Part shown: positions 19,701 to 26,499 of the stretch, in pieces | How the letters are laid out: each line of letters starts with the position of its first letter | Numbering within the stretch: the first letter of the stretch is position 1 | Source of the DNA: Oscillospiraceae bacterium | GTDB lineage: Bacteria > Bacillota > Clostridia > Oscillospirales > Oscillospiraceae | Length of the DNA: 54,129 bases | NCBI GenBank assembly: GCA_902760845.1 | Contig: CACWHX010000006.1 | Location: forward strand, 1 to 54,129 | Direction: 5' to 3' | Notes under the pieces: model-generated | The model's database searches: none | Told to the model about the DNA's origin: nothing | The model's input: the letters and a program-made list of their open reading frames with translations, nothing else | Made by a program: the position numbers and the translations under genes

Positions 19701-20795
19701 GTGGAGAGCGTGGCGGACCGCGGCGCGATCTACGCGCTGCTGGAGCGCGGCGCGCTGGACTATATCGTCTACACCGGTGCGGTGAAGGACGCGACGATGG
19801 GCGATTACATCGCGCTGCACCGCCGCGCCATGCAGCTCGGCATCCCGTGCCTGACCTCGCTCGACACGGCGAATGCCCTCGCGGAGATCATCGCGAGCCG
19901 CTTCAACCAGAGCAATACCGAGCTGGTAGACATCAACGCCATGCGCCCCTGGCGGCAGCAGGTCCGGTTCGTGAAGATGCAAAGCTGCGGCAACGACGAT
20001 ATTTTCATCGAGAATTTTGACGGCGCGATCACCTGCCCGGAATCGCTGTGCGTGAGTCTCTGTACGGCGCACTATGGCATCGGCGGGGACGGCATCGTCC
20101 TCATCGAGCGCTCGGCCGTGGCCGACGCGAAGATGCGCACCTTCAACCGCGACGGCAGCGAGGGCAAAATGGCCGGCAACAACATCCGCTGCGTGGCAAA
20201 GCTCCTCTACGACCGCGGCTATCTCCGCAGCGAGCGCCTCTCCATCGAGACGGGCGGGCGCGTGTACCGCCTGCGGCTTTATACGCGCGACGGGCAGGTC
20301 AGCTCCGTGTCGGTGGATATGGGCCTCGCCGATCTCTCGGCGGCGGCGCTGCCGGCGAACGTGGACGCCGCGCGCATGGTGGACTATCCGCTCACCGTCG
20401 CGGGGCGGGACTGGCGCGTCACGTGCGTGTCGGTCGGCAATCCGCACTGCGTCGTGTTCTGCGACGCGCTCGACGCGCTCGATCTCGCGGCCATCGGCCC
20501 GGAGTTTGAGTACGCCGACGTGTTCCCGGACCGCGTCAACACCGAGTTTGTGCGCGTGGTGGACCGCACGAGCCTGCGCCTGCGCGTGTGGGAGCGCGGC
20601 AGCGGCGAGACGCTCGCCTGCGGCACGGGCGCGTGCGCGGCGGTCGTGGCGGCGGTGGAAAACGGCCTTTGCGACGCGGACACGGACATCACCGTAAAGC
20701 TCCTCGGCGGCGACCTCACCGTGCGCGTGACGGACGGGCGCGTGACGCTCACCGGCGACGCGAAGATCGTGTATGAGGGCAGCTTTTCGTATTGA
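16770..20795 (+). CDS. carB-dapF: Carbamoyl-phosphate synthase large subunit fused to diaminopimelate epimerase
   Basis: One uninterrupted 1341-residue frame. Residues 1 to ~1040 are a full CarB: two ATP-grasp synthetase halves (starting KVLVIGSGPIVIGQ and VMVLGSGPIRIGQ) and the C-terminal MGS-type allosteric domain. After a linker of only ~20 residues, residues ~1058-1341 are a full-length DapF, which converts LL- to meso-diaminopimelate for lysine and peptidoglycan. Both DapF catalytic cysteines are present, in GNNIRC (Cys1141) and ACGTGACA (Cys1284). I see no strong internal ribosome binding site near the Met at 19941. I chose the ATG at 16770 over the in-frame GTG at 16761. A terminator follows. 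Confidence 0.93.
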   Translation: MPKDNAIRKVLVIGSGPIVIGQAAEFDYAGAQACRVLRDEGVNVVLVNSNPATIMTDKHLADEIYLEPLTAETVKRIIEKERPDGVLAGLGGQTGLTIAMQLSRDGWLEKHGVRLLGSDITAIDKAEDRELFRDTMRAIGQPVVPSEIATTVDAALAAAEDIGYPVIVRPAFTLGGSGGGIAESAAELRTIAATGLDLSPITQILVEKCISGWKEIEFETMRDGAGNVIAVCSMENLDPVGIHTGDSIVVAPALTLSDREYQMLRSASLDIISALGIVGGCNCQFALNPDSFEYAVIEVNPRVSRSSALASKATGYPIAKLTTRLALGYTLDEIKNDITGKTCACFEPTIDYVVVKFPKWPFDKFAGSSRRLGTQMKATGEVMAIAPGFEMALLKAVRGAEIGFDTLNAPPLSDAPVAERLRAQDDRRIFTVFEALRGGMCVDEIHEITKIDRWFLYKLQGLAEFENHLEADGLCPGDYERAKRLGYPDAAIRRLTGETALPGRRFGYKMVDTCGAEFDAETPYFYSSCDEFCESRAFPRSGKPVVMVLGSGPIRIGQGIEFDYSSVHCIWTLRDMGYDVVIVNNNPETVSTDYDTADRLYFEPLYPEDVQNIIDVERPIGVVVAFGGQTAIKLTQFLDRAGVPILGTSAESIDIAEDRGRFDALLERFGIRRPKGAGVNTLEEAVAAARQLGYPVLLRPSYVIGGQNMTISRSEAQTARYMRTILSGGIENPVLVDKYMPGTELEVDVISDGEDVLIPGIMEHIERAGVHSGDSIAVYPPYNLTDKFLRRICDCSEKLALALGTKGLVNIQYLIYEDQLYVIEVNPRASRTVPYISKVTNVPMVDLAAKVMLGAKLADLGYGTGLYRTPPYCAVKVPVFSFEKLSDANSILGPEMKSTGEVLGIGRTMAEALFKGLTAAGFAVPSPGGHGRAGVLISVEENNYQESISLAKRFYDLGLRLYATTGTAAAIAQLGIAVESVADRGAIYALLERGALDYIVYTGAVKDATMGDYIALHRRAMQLGIPCLTSLDTANALAEIIASRFNQSNTELVDINAMRPWRQQVRFVKMQSCGNDDIFIENFDGAITCPESLCVSLCTAHYGIGGDGIVLIERSAVADAKMRTFNRDGSEGKMAGNNIRCVAKLLYDRGYLRSERLSIETGGRVYRLRLYTRDGQVSSVSVDMGLADLSAAALPANVDAARMVDYPLTVAGRDWRVTCVSVGNPHCVVFCDALDALDLAAIGPEFEYADVFPDRVNTEFVRVVDRTSLRLRVWERGSGETLACGTGACAAVVAAVENGLCDADTDITVKLLGGDLTVRVTDGRVTLTGDAKIVYEGSFSY

Positions 20796-20811
20796 TTCCG
20801 AAAAAAATAAA

Positions 20812-20866
20812 AACCCCCGGCGAAGCTTCGCGGCGGCCGTGCCGCGCGCTCTGCCGGGGGTTTTTT
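20812..20866. terminator. Terminator after carB-dapF (probably bidirectional)
   Basis: AACCCCCGGC (20812-20821) pairs with GCCGGGGGTT (20853-20862), with further GC pairing inside and six T after the stem. On the opposite strand the stem is also followed by T-rich sequence, so it could also serve the minus-strand peptidase gene. Confidence 0.88.
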
Positions 20867-20890
20867 GTGTGCAAAAATCAGCGCATCCTG

Positions 20891-21499
20891 TCAGACGCCC
20901 TCGCGCCGGACGCCGACCGCCTGCATGAATTGCTCGCGGTGCCGCCGCCGCATGAGGGCCTTGTCGTAGGCGACGACGCCGTGATTTTCCCACGGGTCGT
21001 TGCAGAGATAGTGCGTCTCGTCATAGCCGACGAGCAGCAGACAGTGCTCGTTCGAGCGCCAGACAAAGCGCTCGCCGCTGCCGAACAGCCGCCACTCCGG
21101 CCCCTCGATATGCGGCTTCAGGTCGATCGTCGTCCAGAGCGCGACGGGCGTGCCCGCGCCGTCGAGATACCGCGCGGCGAGCTCGTCGATCTCCGCGCCG
21201 GTCTCGTCCACGGCGGCGTATCCATCGGGCAGCAGGCGCTCCAGCGCGCGGCGGATCACGGGCGCATAGCAGCCCATCGACTCCGGGTCGCGCGGGTCGC
21301 CGGCGAAGGCCTCCGCCGGATGCGGGCCGTACAGCACGCCGTCGATCGTCTCAAACGCGGCGCGGTCCAGATACTGATCCAGAAACGTATCCACGTCCAC
21401 ATCGACGCCGAGATAGCGCAGCAGCATCACCGCCGTCACGCTCTCGCACCCGGTAGGCGCGCAGCGCGACTGGTCGAGATAGGGGACCTCCAGATGCAT
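20891..21499 (-). CDS. C39-like cysteine peptidase family protein
   Basis: A 202-residue protein of the peptidase C39-like (C39_2) fold. The probable catalytic Cys lies in APTGCESVTAVMLLRYLG near the N terminus, with His in SNEHCLLLVGYDE and Asp in YLCNDPWE. There is no signal peptide or ABC domain, so it looks cytosolic or non-classically exported. GGGGAGG lies 7 bases before the ATG. It starts 2 bp after the stop of the alanine dehydrogenase-like gene, suggesting one transcript. The substrate is unknown. Confidence 0.8.
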   Translation of the reverse strand: MHLEVPYLDQSRCAPTGCESVTAVMLLRYLGVDVDVDTFLDQYLDRAAFETIDGVLYGPHPAEAFAGDPRDPESMGCYAPVIRRALERLLPDGYAAVDETGAEIDELAARYLDGAGTPVALWTTIDLKPHIEGPEWRLFGSGERFVWRSNEHCLLLVGYDETHYLCNDPWENHGVVAYDKALMRRRHREQFMQAVGVRREGV

Positions 21500-21501
21500 C
21501 G

Positions 21502-22692
21502 TCACGCCTCCCCGCCGCAGGCTGCGGCAAATTCCGCATAGTAGTTCTCCGAGCGGGAGCGCGTGGCGCGCGGCGCGCCGTCGAGCGCGCGGTCCGCAAT
21601 GCCGAGCAGTACCTCCGGCCGCACCCAGGGCCGGCCCTGAATGGCGCTCGACTCCTCGTGCGTCAGGTACCCGCGATACGCCGTGAGTCCCCGGCGGAGA
21701 TAGCCGTCGCGCACGCACGCCTCGGCGACGCCGTTTTTCAGAATGCTGCGCAGGTGCGGCAGCACGCTCGCGGCGTAGGCGACGGACGCGCTGCCCGCAA
21801 TCGCGCCGGGGATGTTGCTCACGCAATAGTGCACCACGCCCTCCTCGAGATAGATGGGGTCGTCGTGCGTCGTCTCGCGGAACGTCTCGATCACGCCGTA
21901 GTCGTTGGAGATGTCCACGATGACCGCGCCCCTGTGCATGGAGCGCACCATCTCGCGGTCGATGAGAAACTCCCCCGCGTCCTTCGGCCAGCGCACGCAG
22001 TTGACGACCATGTCCACCTCCGGCAGCAGCCGGCCGATGTTGTACCGGTTGGAGATAAAAGTGCTGACCTCGCCGTGATACTGCGCGGTGATCTCGCGCA
22101 GGTGGCCGATGTTCGTCGCGCCGACGGTGACCCAAGCGCCCATGCGGTGCAGCGTGTCGATGGCGGCCTTGCCCACCGTGCCGCAGCCGAGGACCATCGC
22201 CTTCACGTTCGGCGCCGCGCCGAGACCGGAGACGAATTTGCCGCAGCCGCCGTTGAAGCTCATCATGGCGTACAGGCCCATAAACGCGCCCGCCTTGCCG
22301 GCCGCCTCGCAGTTGGGCGAGCCGTGGCGGTGCGTGTCCTCGGCGGTGAAGGCGATGACCTTCTTTTCCAGCAGCGCGTCCAGCTCCTGCGGATGTGCCG
22401 CGGGGTGAATGCAGGTGAAAATGATCTGCCCTTCGCGGAGCAGTTCATATTCGCACGGCTCGATCTCCTTGACCTTCGCCACAACGTCGCACGCGGCGTA
22501 GATTTCCGCCGCCGTGTCCAGAATCACCGCGCCCGCCGCAGCATACGCGCCGTCGTCAAAGCCGGCGCCCGCGCCCGCGCCGCGCTGCACGAACACCTCC
22601 GCGCCGTCGCCCACGAGCGTGCTGACCTCGCACGGCGTCGCGATCACGCGGTATTCGCCGTTTTTGATATCCTTCAAAACTCCGAATTTCAT
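21502..22692 (-). CDS. Alanine dehydrogenase family protein
   Basis: A 396-residue NAD(P)-dependent member of the alanine dehydrogenase / transhydrogenase N-terminal family. The N terminus shows the KDIKNGEYRVIATP substrate motif. A Rossmann loop GCGTVGKAA lies near the middle, with conserved His (FTCIHPAAH) and Asp (VDISNDYG) residues. It may oxidise alanine to pyruvate, but the family also holds N5-(carboxyethyl)ornithine synthase, so the exact substrate is uncertain. I used the Met at 22692; an in-frame ATG at 22707 is also possible. Confidence 0.8.
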   Translation of the reverse strand: MKFGVLKDIKNGEYRVIATPCEVSTLVGDGAEVFVQRGAGAGAGFDDGAYAAAGAVILDTAAEIYAACDVVAKVKEIEPCEYELLREGQIIFTCIHPAAHPQELDALLEKKVIAFTAEDTHRHGSPNCEAAGKAGAFMGLYAMMSFNGGCGKFVSGLGAAPNVKAMVLGCGTVGKAAIDTLHRMGAWVTVGATNIGHLREITAQYHGEVSTFISNRYNIGRLLPEVDMVVNCVRWPKDAGEFLIDREMVRSMHRGAVIVDISNDYGVIETFRETTHDDPIYLEEGVVHYCVSNIPGAIAGSASVAYAASVLPHLRSILKNGVAEACVRDGYLRRGLTAYRGYLTHEESSAIQGRPWVRPEVLLGIADRALDGAPRATRSRSENYYAEFAAACGGEA

Positions 22693-22731
22693 GTCGTCAC
22701 ATCCCATTGTGGTTTTCCGCGTTCCTGTATG

Positions 22732-22737
22732 ATTATA
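22732..22737 (-). promoter_or_regulatory. Possible -10 box for the alanine dehydrogenase-like gene
   Basis: TATAAT reads on the minus strand ~40 bp before the start codon. The -35 position (22755-22760, TGGTTT) is poor and lies in the upstream terminator stem, so this is tentative. Confidence 0.4.
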
Positions 22738-22750
22738 CATCGGATGCGGC

Positions 22751-22777
22751 AAAAAAACCACCCCATGTTTGGGGTGG
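22751..22777 (-). terminator. Terminator of the molybdenum-hydroxylase minus operon
   Basis: Perfect 8-bp stem CCACCCCA/TGGGGTGG with a 4-base loop. On the minus strand it is followed by seven T (22757-22751). It lies 35 bp after the last gene of the operon. Confidence 0.88.
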
Positions 22778-22811
22778 CGGGAGGAGGGACGCGCGGTTTC
22801 GCGCGCCCGGG

Positions 22812-24014
22812 CTATAATACGCGCCGCTTCCCGGCGTAGAACGCGGCGTCATCCGGCTGAACGGGCGCCGCCGCGAGGCGAATCGCCCTGCCGGGAAACA
22901 GCGCCCGCAGCCGCGCCTCCGCCCGCGCCGCGTCAAATGCGCCGCAGGTGCGAAGCGATATCTGCAAAACGCCGCCGCGCAGCGCGGCGCAGTGATCGGC
23001 GACGCCGTCAAAGGAAAACAGGAGTTCATCCAGCGCGAGCATGTCCGCCTCCGCGCGCCGCGTCACGGCGTCCAGCCGCAGCACCTCGCTGCCGCAGGGG
23101 CATTTGCCCGGCAGGATGCGCGTGCGGTCGCCGGTGCGATAGCGGATGAGCGGCAGCGCCTCCATGCCGATGGTCGTGATGACAAGCTCGCCCCACGCGC
23201 CATGCGGCAGCACGCGGCCGTCCGGCGCGACGATTTCCGCGATCACATGGTTCTCCCGCAGGTGCATCCCCATGTGGGCGGGGCATGTGATTGCGCCGCC
23301 GAGCCCCAGCTCCCGCGAGCCATAGTGCGGAAAGAGCCGCGTTTCGAGGATTCGCTCACATCCGGCGGACACGCTCGCCGGGCAGGCGTCACCGCTCACG
23401 AGCGCGCGGCGGAGGCTGCCCCTGCCGCAGACGCGCAGCAGCGAAAGAAGCTGTGCCGGCATCCCCACGAACGTGTCCGGCCGCTGATGCGTGAGCACGT
23501 CCCGGTACGCCGCGTAGGACAGCCCCGCGCCGAGCCTGAGCGCCCGCGCGCCGAGGCGCTGCACGGCCTCCGCAATCAGCTCGCCCAGTCCGTGCGGGCC
23601 GGAAAACGGCATGCAGATCATCGTGACGCTGCCCGGGAAAATGAGCTCGCCCAGCCCCGCCATGAACAGCTGCACCGTGTTTTCGCAGTCGCCCTCGGTG
23701 TAGAACATGCGCTTGGCGGCGCCGGTCGTGCCGCTGGTGAGATCGGTCACCACCCGCTGCACCGCGCCCTGGGAGGTCAGCAACAGCCCGGGTGCGTTTT
23801 CCGCGAGCTCGCGCGCCGTGGTAAACGGGAGCGCCGCGAGCGCGCCCAGCGATTCCACACGCGCCGGCAGCGCGCGGTAAAAGCCGCCGCGCGCCCGCTC
23901 GCGCCGGAGCAGCTCGTTGAGCTTTTTCAGCTGCATCGTCTCGATGTCCGCGCGCGTCAGCGTGCGCAGCCGTTCCTGCCGCGCAATCAGCGCGTCGATG
24001 CGCGAGCGGTTCAT
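22812..24014 (-). CDS. AMP-dependent CoA-ligase-like protein (PaaK-related)
   Basis: A 400-residue adenylate-forming protein related to phenylacetate-CoA ligase. The ATP loop reads TDLTSGTTGAAKRMFYTEGD, and YGSRELG and YRTGDRT are the A5 and A7-like motifs. It contains CPCGSE, a cysteine pair frequent in the PaaK group. Its C-terminal domain is short. It is the last gene of the operon, overlapping the radical SAM gene by 4 bp. The context (aldehyde oxidoreductase, methyltransferase, radical SAM) suggests activation of a carboxylate, but the substrate is unknown. From memory it corresponds to the DVU_1553-type family. Confidence 0.82.
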   Translation of the reverse strand: MNRSRIDALIARQERLRTLTRADIETMQLKKLNELLRRERARGGFYRALPARVESLGALAALPFTTARELAENAPGLLLTSQGAVQRVVTDLTSGTTGAAKRMFYTEGDCENTVQLFMAGLGELIFPGSVTMICMPFSGPHGLGELIAEAVQRLGARALRLGAGLSYAAYRDVLTHQRPDTFVGMPAQLLSLLRVCGRGSLRRALVSGDACPASVSAGCERILETRLFPHYGSRELGLGGAITCPAHMGMHLRENHVIAEIVAPDGRVLPHGAWGELVITTIGMEALPLIRYRTGDRTRILPGKCPCGSEVLRLDAVTRRAEADMLALDELLFSFDGVADHCAALRGGVLQISLRTCGAFDAARAEARLRALFPGRAIRLAAAPVQPDDAAFYAGKRRVL

Positions 24015-25342
24015 GTCCGGTAAAGCGCGCGGCCCTGCGCGTCGGTCAGATTATAGGCGCAAAACGGCACCATGCCGTGCGTCGGATCGACCTCGCAGAT
24101 GTAGCAGCGCCGCAGCCGGTCAAGATCCAGCGTGTAGGCGTCCTGAAACACCATGCCGGATACGGCGAAGGTGCTTCGCCGCGCGTCGCGCAGAAATTCA
24201 TCCAGCGCGGAGGTCTCCGAGAGCGCGCCGTCGGGCGCAAAGTCCGCGCGGCGGCCCTCGCCGCTCCATTGATCCGCCACGGCGGTGCGCGCGTCGTCCG
24301 ACGTGGCGGCGCAGCAGCCGCCCTCCGCCCGCCGTGCCAGCGGCCGGAGGGAGCCGTCCTCCCGCCGCAGATAGCTTGCGTGAAAGGAGCAATAGGGATT
24401 TTCCGCGCCGCCGCCGGAAAAATCCGCCGCCGCCATCCGCCCGTCCGTCTGCCGCTCGATGAGCGCGAGCATCCGCGGGATCGTGACGGGGCGCTCCGGC
24501 CGGGGCAGCGCGCAGCGGCCAAACCAGGAAAGGGGCTGAAAGTGCACGCCGCGCACGCCCGGCGCGCGCTCCAGCGCCCAGCGCAGCAGCGCGCCCACCT
24601 GATCGTCGTTGACGCCGGGCGCGATTACCGGCACGAGCACGACGCCCAGGCCGGCGTCCGCGCAGCGCCGGACGGCGGCCTGCTTCTGCGCAAGGAGCGG
24701 CCGGCCGCGCAGCGTGCGGTAAACATCGTCCGTCACGCCGTCAAACTGCAGGAACACCGTGTTCAGTCCCGCGGCCTTGAGCGTTTGCGCATAGCCCGGC
24801 TCCGCGGCCAGACGCAGGCCGTTGGTGTTGAGCTGGAAAAAGGAAAAGCCCCTTTCCCGCCCGATCCGAAGAATGTCCGGCAGGTCGTCCCGCATCGTTG
24901 GCTCCCCGCCGGAGAGCTGGATGTTGAACGGCCCGCCGTGCGCCAGCAGAAAGTCATACTGCCGCGCGATCTCGTCGAGCGTCGGCTCCTTTACAGGCCC
25001 GTCTCCGGCGGCGGCAAAGCAGACCGGGCAGCGCAGGTCGCACCGGTTTGTCACCTCCAGCAGCATGCAGCAGCCCTTGCGCTGGTGCCGCTCGCACAGG
25101 CCGCAGTCATAGGGGCAGCCGCGCGCCGCCGCCCTTGCGTTCACGGGCGGCTCCGATATGCCGCTTTCGGCCGCCCACAGGCGATAGGAGCGCAGGTCGC
25201 CCTCCCAGATGAGGGCGGAAAACGCTCCGTGCTCCGGGCAGACCTTGTCGAGATAGATCCCGTCGTCCTCCGCGCGGCGCTGCGCCGGCAGCACGCGCAG
25301 ACAGATCGGGCAGACGCTCTGTGTTTTTTTGAATAAGATCAT
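24011..25342 (-). CDS. Radical SAM protein of the molybdenum-hydroxylase operon
   Basis: A 443-residue radical SAM enzyme. The cluster-binding motif is NRCDLRCPVC (about residue 100), followed by QLSGGEPTMRDDL. The N terminus has a separate Cys pair, SVCPICLRVLP, a CPEHG motif and a further cysteine-rich stretch (GCPYDCGLCERHQRKGCC), so extra metal sites are likely. The Met at 25342 overlaps the previous stop (TGATG) and fits translational coupling better than an upstream Met at 25378. From memory, homologues are called TrsS and are sometimes selenoproteins; here Cys codons fill the frame and I saw no in-frame TGA. The reaction is unknown. Confidence 0.85.
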   Translation of the reverse strand: MILFKKTQSVCPICLRVLPAQRRAEDDGIYLDKVCPEHGAFSALIWEGDLRSYRLWAAESGISEPPVNARAAARGCPYDCGLCERHQRKGCCMLLEVTNRCDLRCPVCFAAAGDGPVKEPTLDEIARQYDFLLAHGGPFNIQLSGGEPTMRDDLPDILRIGRERGFSFFQLNTNGLRLAAEPGYAQTLKAAGLNTVFLQFDGVTDDVYRTLRGRPLLAQKQAAVRRCADAGLGVVLVPVIAPGVNDDQVGALLRWALERAPGVRGVHFQPLSWFGRCALPRPERPVTIPRMLALIERQTDGRMAAADFSGGGAENPYCSFHASYLRREDGSLRPLARRAEGGCCAATSDDARTAVADQWSGEGRRADFAPDGALSETSALDEFLRDARRSTFAVSGMVFQDAYTLDLDRLRRCYICEVDPTHGMVPFCAYNLTDAQGRALYRT

Positions 25343-25767
25343 CAGACGAATCCCTTTTCCTCCAGAAGCTCCATGCACGTCTCAAAGGTGAACGCAATGA
25401 TCTGCGGACAGTGCAGTCCGCGCTTGCTGAAGTTGCCGTGCAGTACGCTCATGCAGGCCGTGTCGCCGTATTCCTCCGACATCCACGCGGTGAAGCGGCG
25501 GACAAACTCGGCCAGCAGCGCGCGGTGCTGCGGGTGGTCTTCCCCGTCGTCCGTGCGTTTTCCCGTGAAATAGGAGAGAACGCACGCGCCGCCGGTCATG
25601 CATCCGCAGCAGCCGCTGGTAAACCCGACGCCGCCGCACAGCCCGCCCATCGCGCCGACCAGCGCGGGATTTTCCTCGCCGACGGTTTCCAGCAGCAGCA
25701 GGGCGAGAATCTGCGAGCAGAAATACCCCTTCTGGGCGTGTTCTATGATCCGATCCAGCAATTCCAT
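25342..25767 (-). CDS. C_GCAxxG_C_C family redox protein
   Basis: A 141-residue protein of the C_GCAxxG_C_C family. The signature stretch is GGLCGGVGFTSGCCGCMTGG, with further conserved cysteines at YFCSQ near the N terminus and GLHCPQI near the C terminus. The spacing suggests an iron-sulfur or redox-active cysteine site. It overlaps the next gene by one base (TGATG) and follows the methyltransferase by 4 bp. The function is unknown; it appears tied to the oxidoreductase encoded upstream. Confidence 0.85.
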   Translation of the reverse strand: MELLDRIIEHAQKGYFCSQILALLLLETVGEENPALVGAMGGLCGGVGFTSGCCGCMTGGACVLSYFTGKRTDDGEDHPQHRALLAEFVRRFTAWMSEEYGDTACMSVLHGNFSKRGLHCPQIIAFTFETCMELLEEKGFV

Positions 25768-25771
25768 ATCG

Positions 25772-26284
25772 TTACTCCTTTCTCCCGATCAACAGGTGAT
25801 AGCCGCATTTCCCGCGCGGGACGCGGCAGCCGTCGGCCGCGCCGCGCCATACGGCCTCCAGATAATAGCCGCGCCACTGCGCGGTCATATCCTCGCACAC
25901 GAGGACGGAAAAGCCCGCGCGTGTGAGCAGCGGCACGGGCGGCTCAAAAAACACGTCTGACAGCATCAGCACGCCGCCCGTCTTCAGGATGCGTCTGCTC
26001 TCCGCGAGCGCGCCCGGCACGTCGCCGGAGAGATAAAACGCGCACTGGCTGATGACGCCGTCAAAGCTGCCGTCGGGAAACCCGGTGCGCAGAAAATCGC
26101 CCGTCCGCACGTTCGCGCCGCGCGGCGCGAGATCGAGCCCCACGCCGTCATAGCCGCTGCCGCGCAGGAGCGCCACGGTCTCGCCCGCGCCGGCGCCCAT
26201 GTCCAGCACGCGGCTGCCGGGCGCAAGCGCGCCGAGCGCGAGCATCCGCCGGGTGTGCGCCGCGCCGCCCGGATGCCCGTTCAT
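25772..26284 (-). CDS. Class I SAM-dependent methyltransferase
   Basis: A 170-residue Rossmann-fold methyltransferase: motif I VLDMGAGAGETVALL, acidic residue in VGLDLAPRG, and motif IV-like DGVISQCAFYLSGD. It is short, lacking the usual C-terminal extension. It overlaps the zinc-ribbon gene by 4 bp. From memory, orthologues in similar clusters (DVU_1556 type, called TrsM) may be selenoproteins; here the QCAFYLS position is Cys. The target molecule is unknown. Confidence 0.82.
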   Translation of the reverse strand: MNGHPGGAAHTRRMLALGALAPGSRVLDMGAGAGETVALLRGSGYDGVGLDLAPRGANVRTGDFLRTGFPDGSFDGVISQCAFYLSGDVPGALAESRRILKTGGVLMLSDVFFEPPVPLLTRAGFSVLVCEDMTAQWRGYYLEAVWRGAADGCRVPRGKCGYHLLIGRKE

Positions 26285-26499
26285 TTGTCCTCCAGCGCCT
26301 TTTCAACGGCGAGCACCTTGCCGAGCGCCAGCTCCTCCGGCACATAGACGAATCCGCACTTCGGGCAGACCGGCAGCTCTACCGGAAAGCCATTGTCGAG
26401 ATACAGAAACCTCGCGCCGCCCTTGACCAGCGATACGCCGCACTTGACGCACCGCAGCTTTCCCCGCGGGTCGATGCTGTAATAGGTCCGATCCTCCAT
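26281..26499 (-). CDS. Small zinc-ribbon / rubredoxin-like protein
   Basis: A 72-residue protein with two CxxC knuckles, RCVKCGVSL and PVCPKCGFVYV, fitting a zinc-ribbon or rubredoxin-like metal site. The C-terminal helix is charged. Start and upstream stop overlap (TGATG), and its stop overlaps the methyltransferase start, so it is embedded in a coupled operon. It probably matches the DVU_1557-type redox protein family (recalled, not checked). It could pass electrons or bind zinc structurally. Confidence 0.75.
   Translation of the reverse strand: MEDRTYYSIDPRGKLRCVKCGVSLVKGGARFLYLDNGFPVELPVCPKCGFVYVPEELALGKVLAVEKALEDK

Noticed and set aside
16746..20993. 1415-codon minus-strand open frame
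   Set aside because: Antisense to carB-dapF; low-complexity composition and no domain. High GC removes stops from this frame.
20891..22135. Long minus-strand frame taken as one 414-residue protein
   Set aside because: Only the part from 21499 resembles a protein (C39-like peptidase). The upstream part overlaps the real alanine dehydrogenase-like gene out of frame.
24011..26284. Selenocysteine codons in the radical SAM and methyltransferase genes
   Set aside because: Homologues may be selenoproteins, but here each frame is complete with Cys codons and ends in overlapping start-stop signals, with no in-frame TGA to extend.
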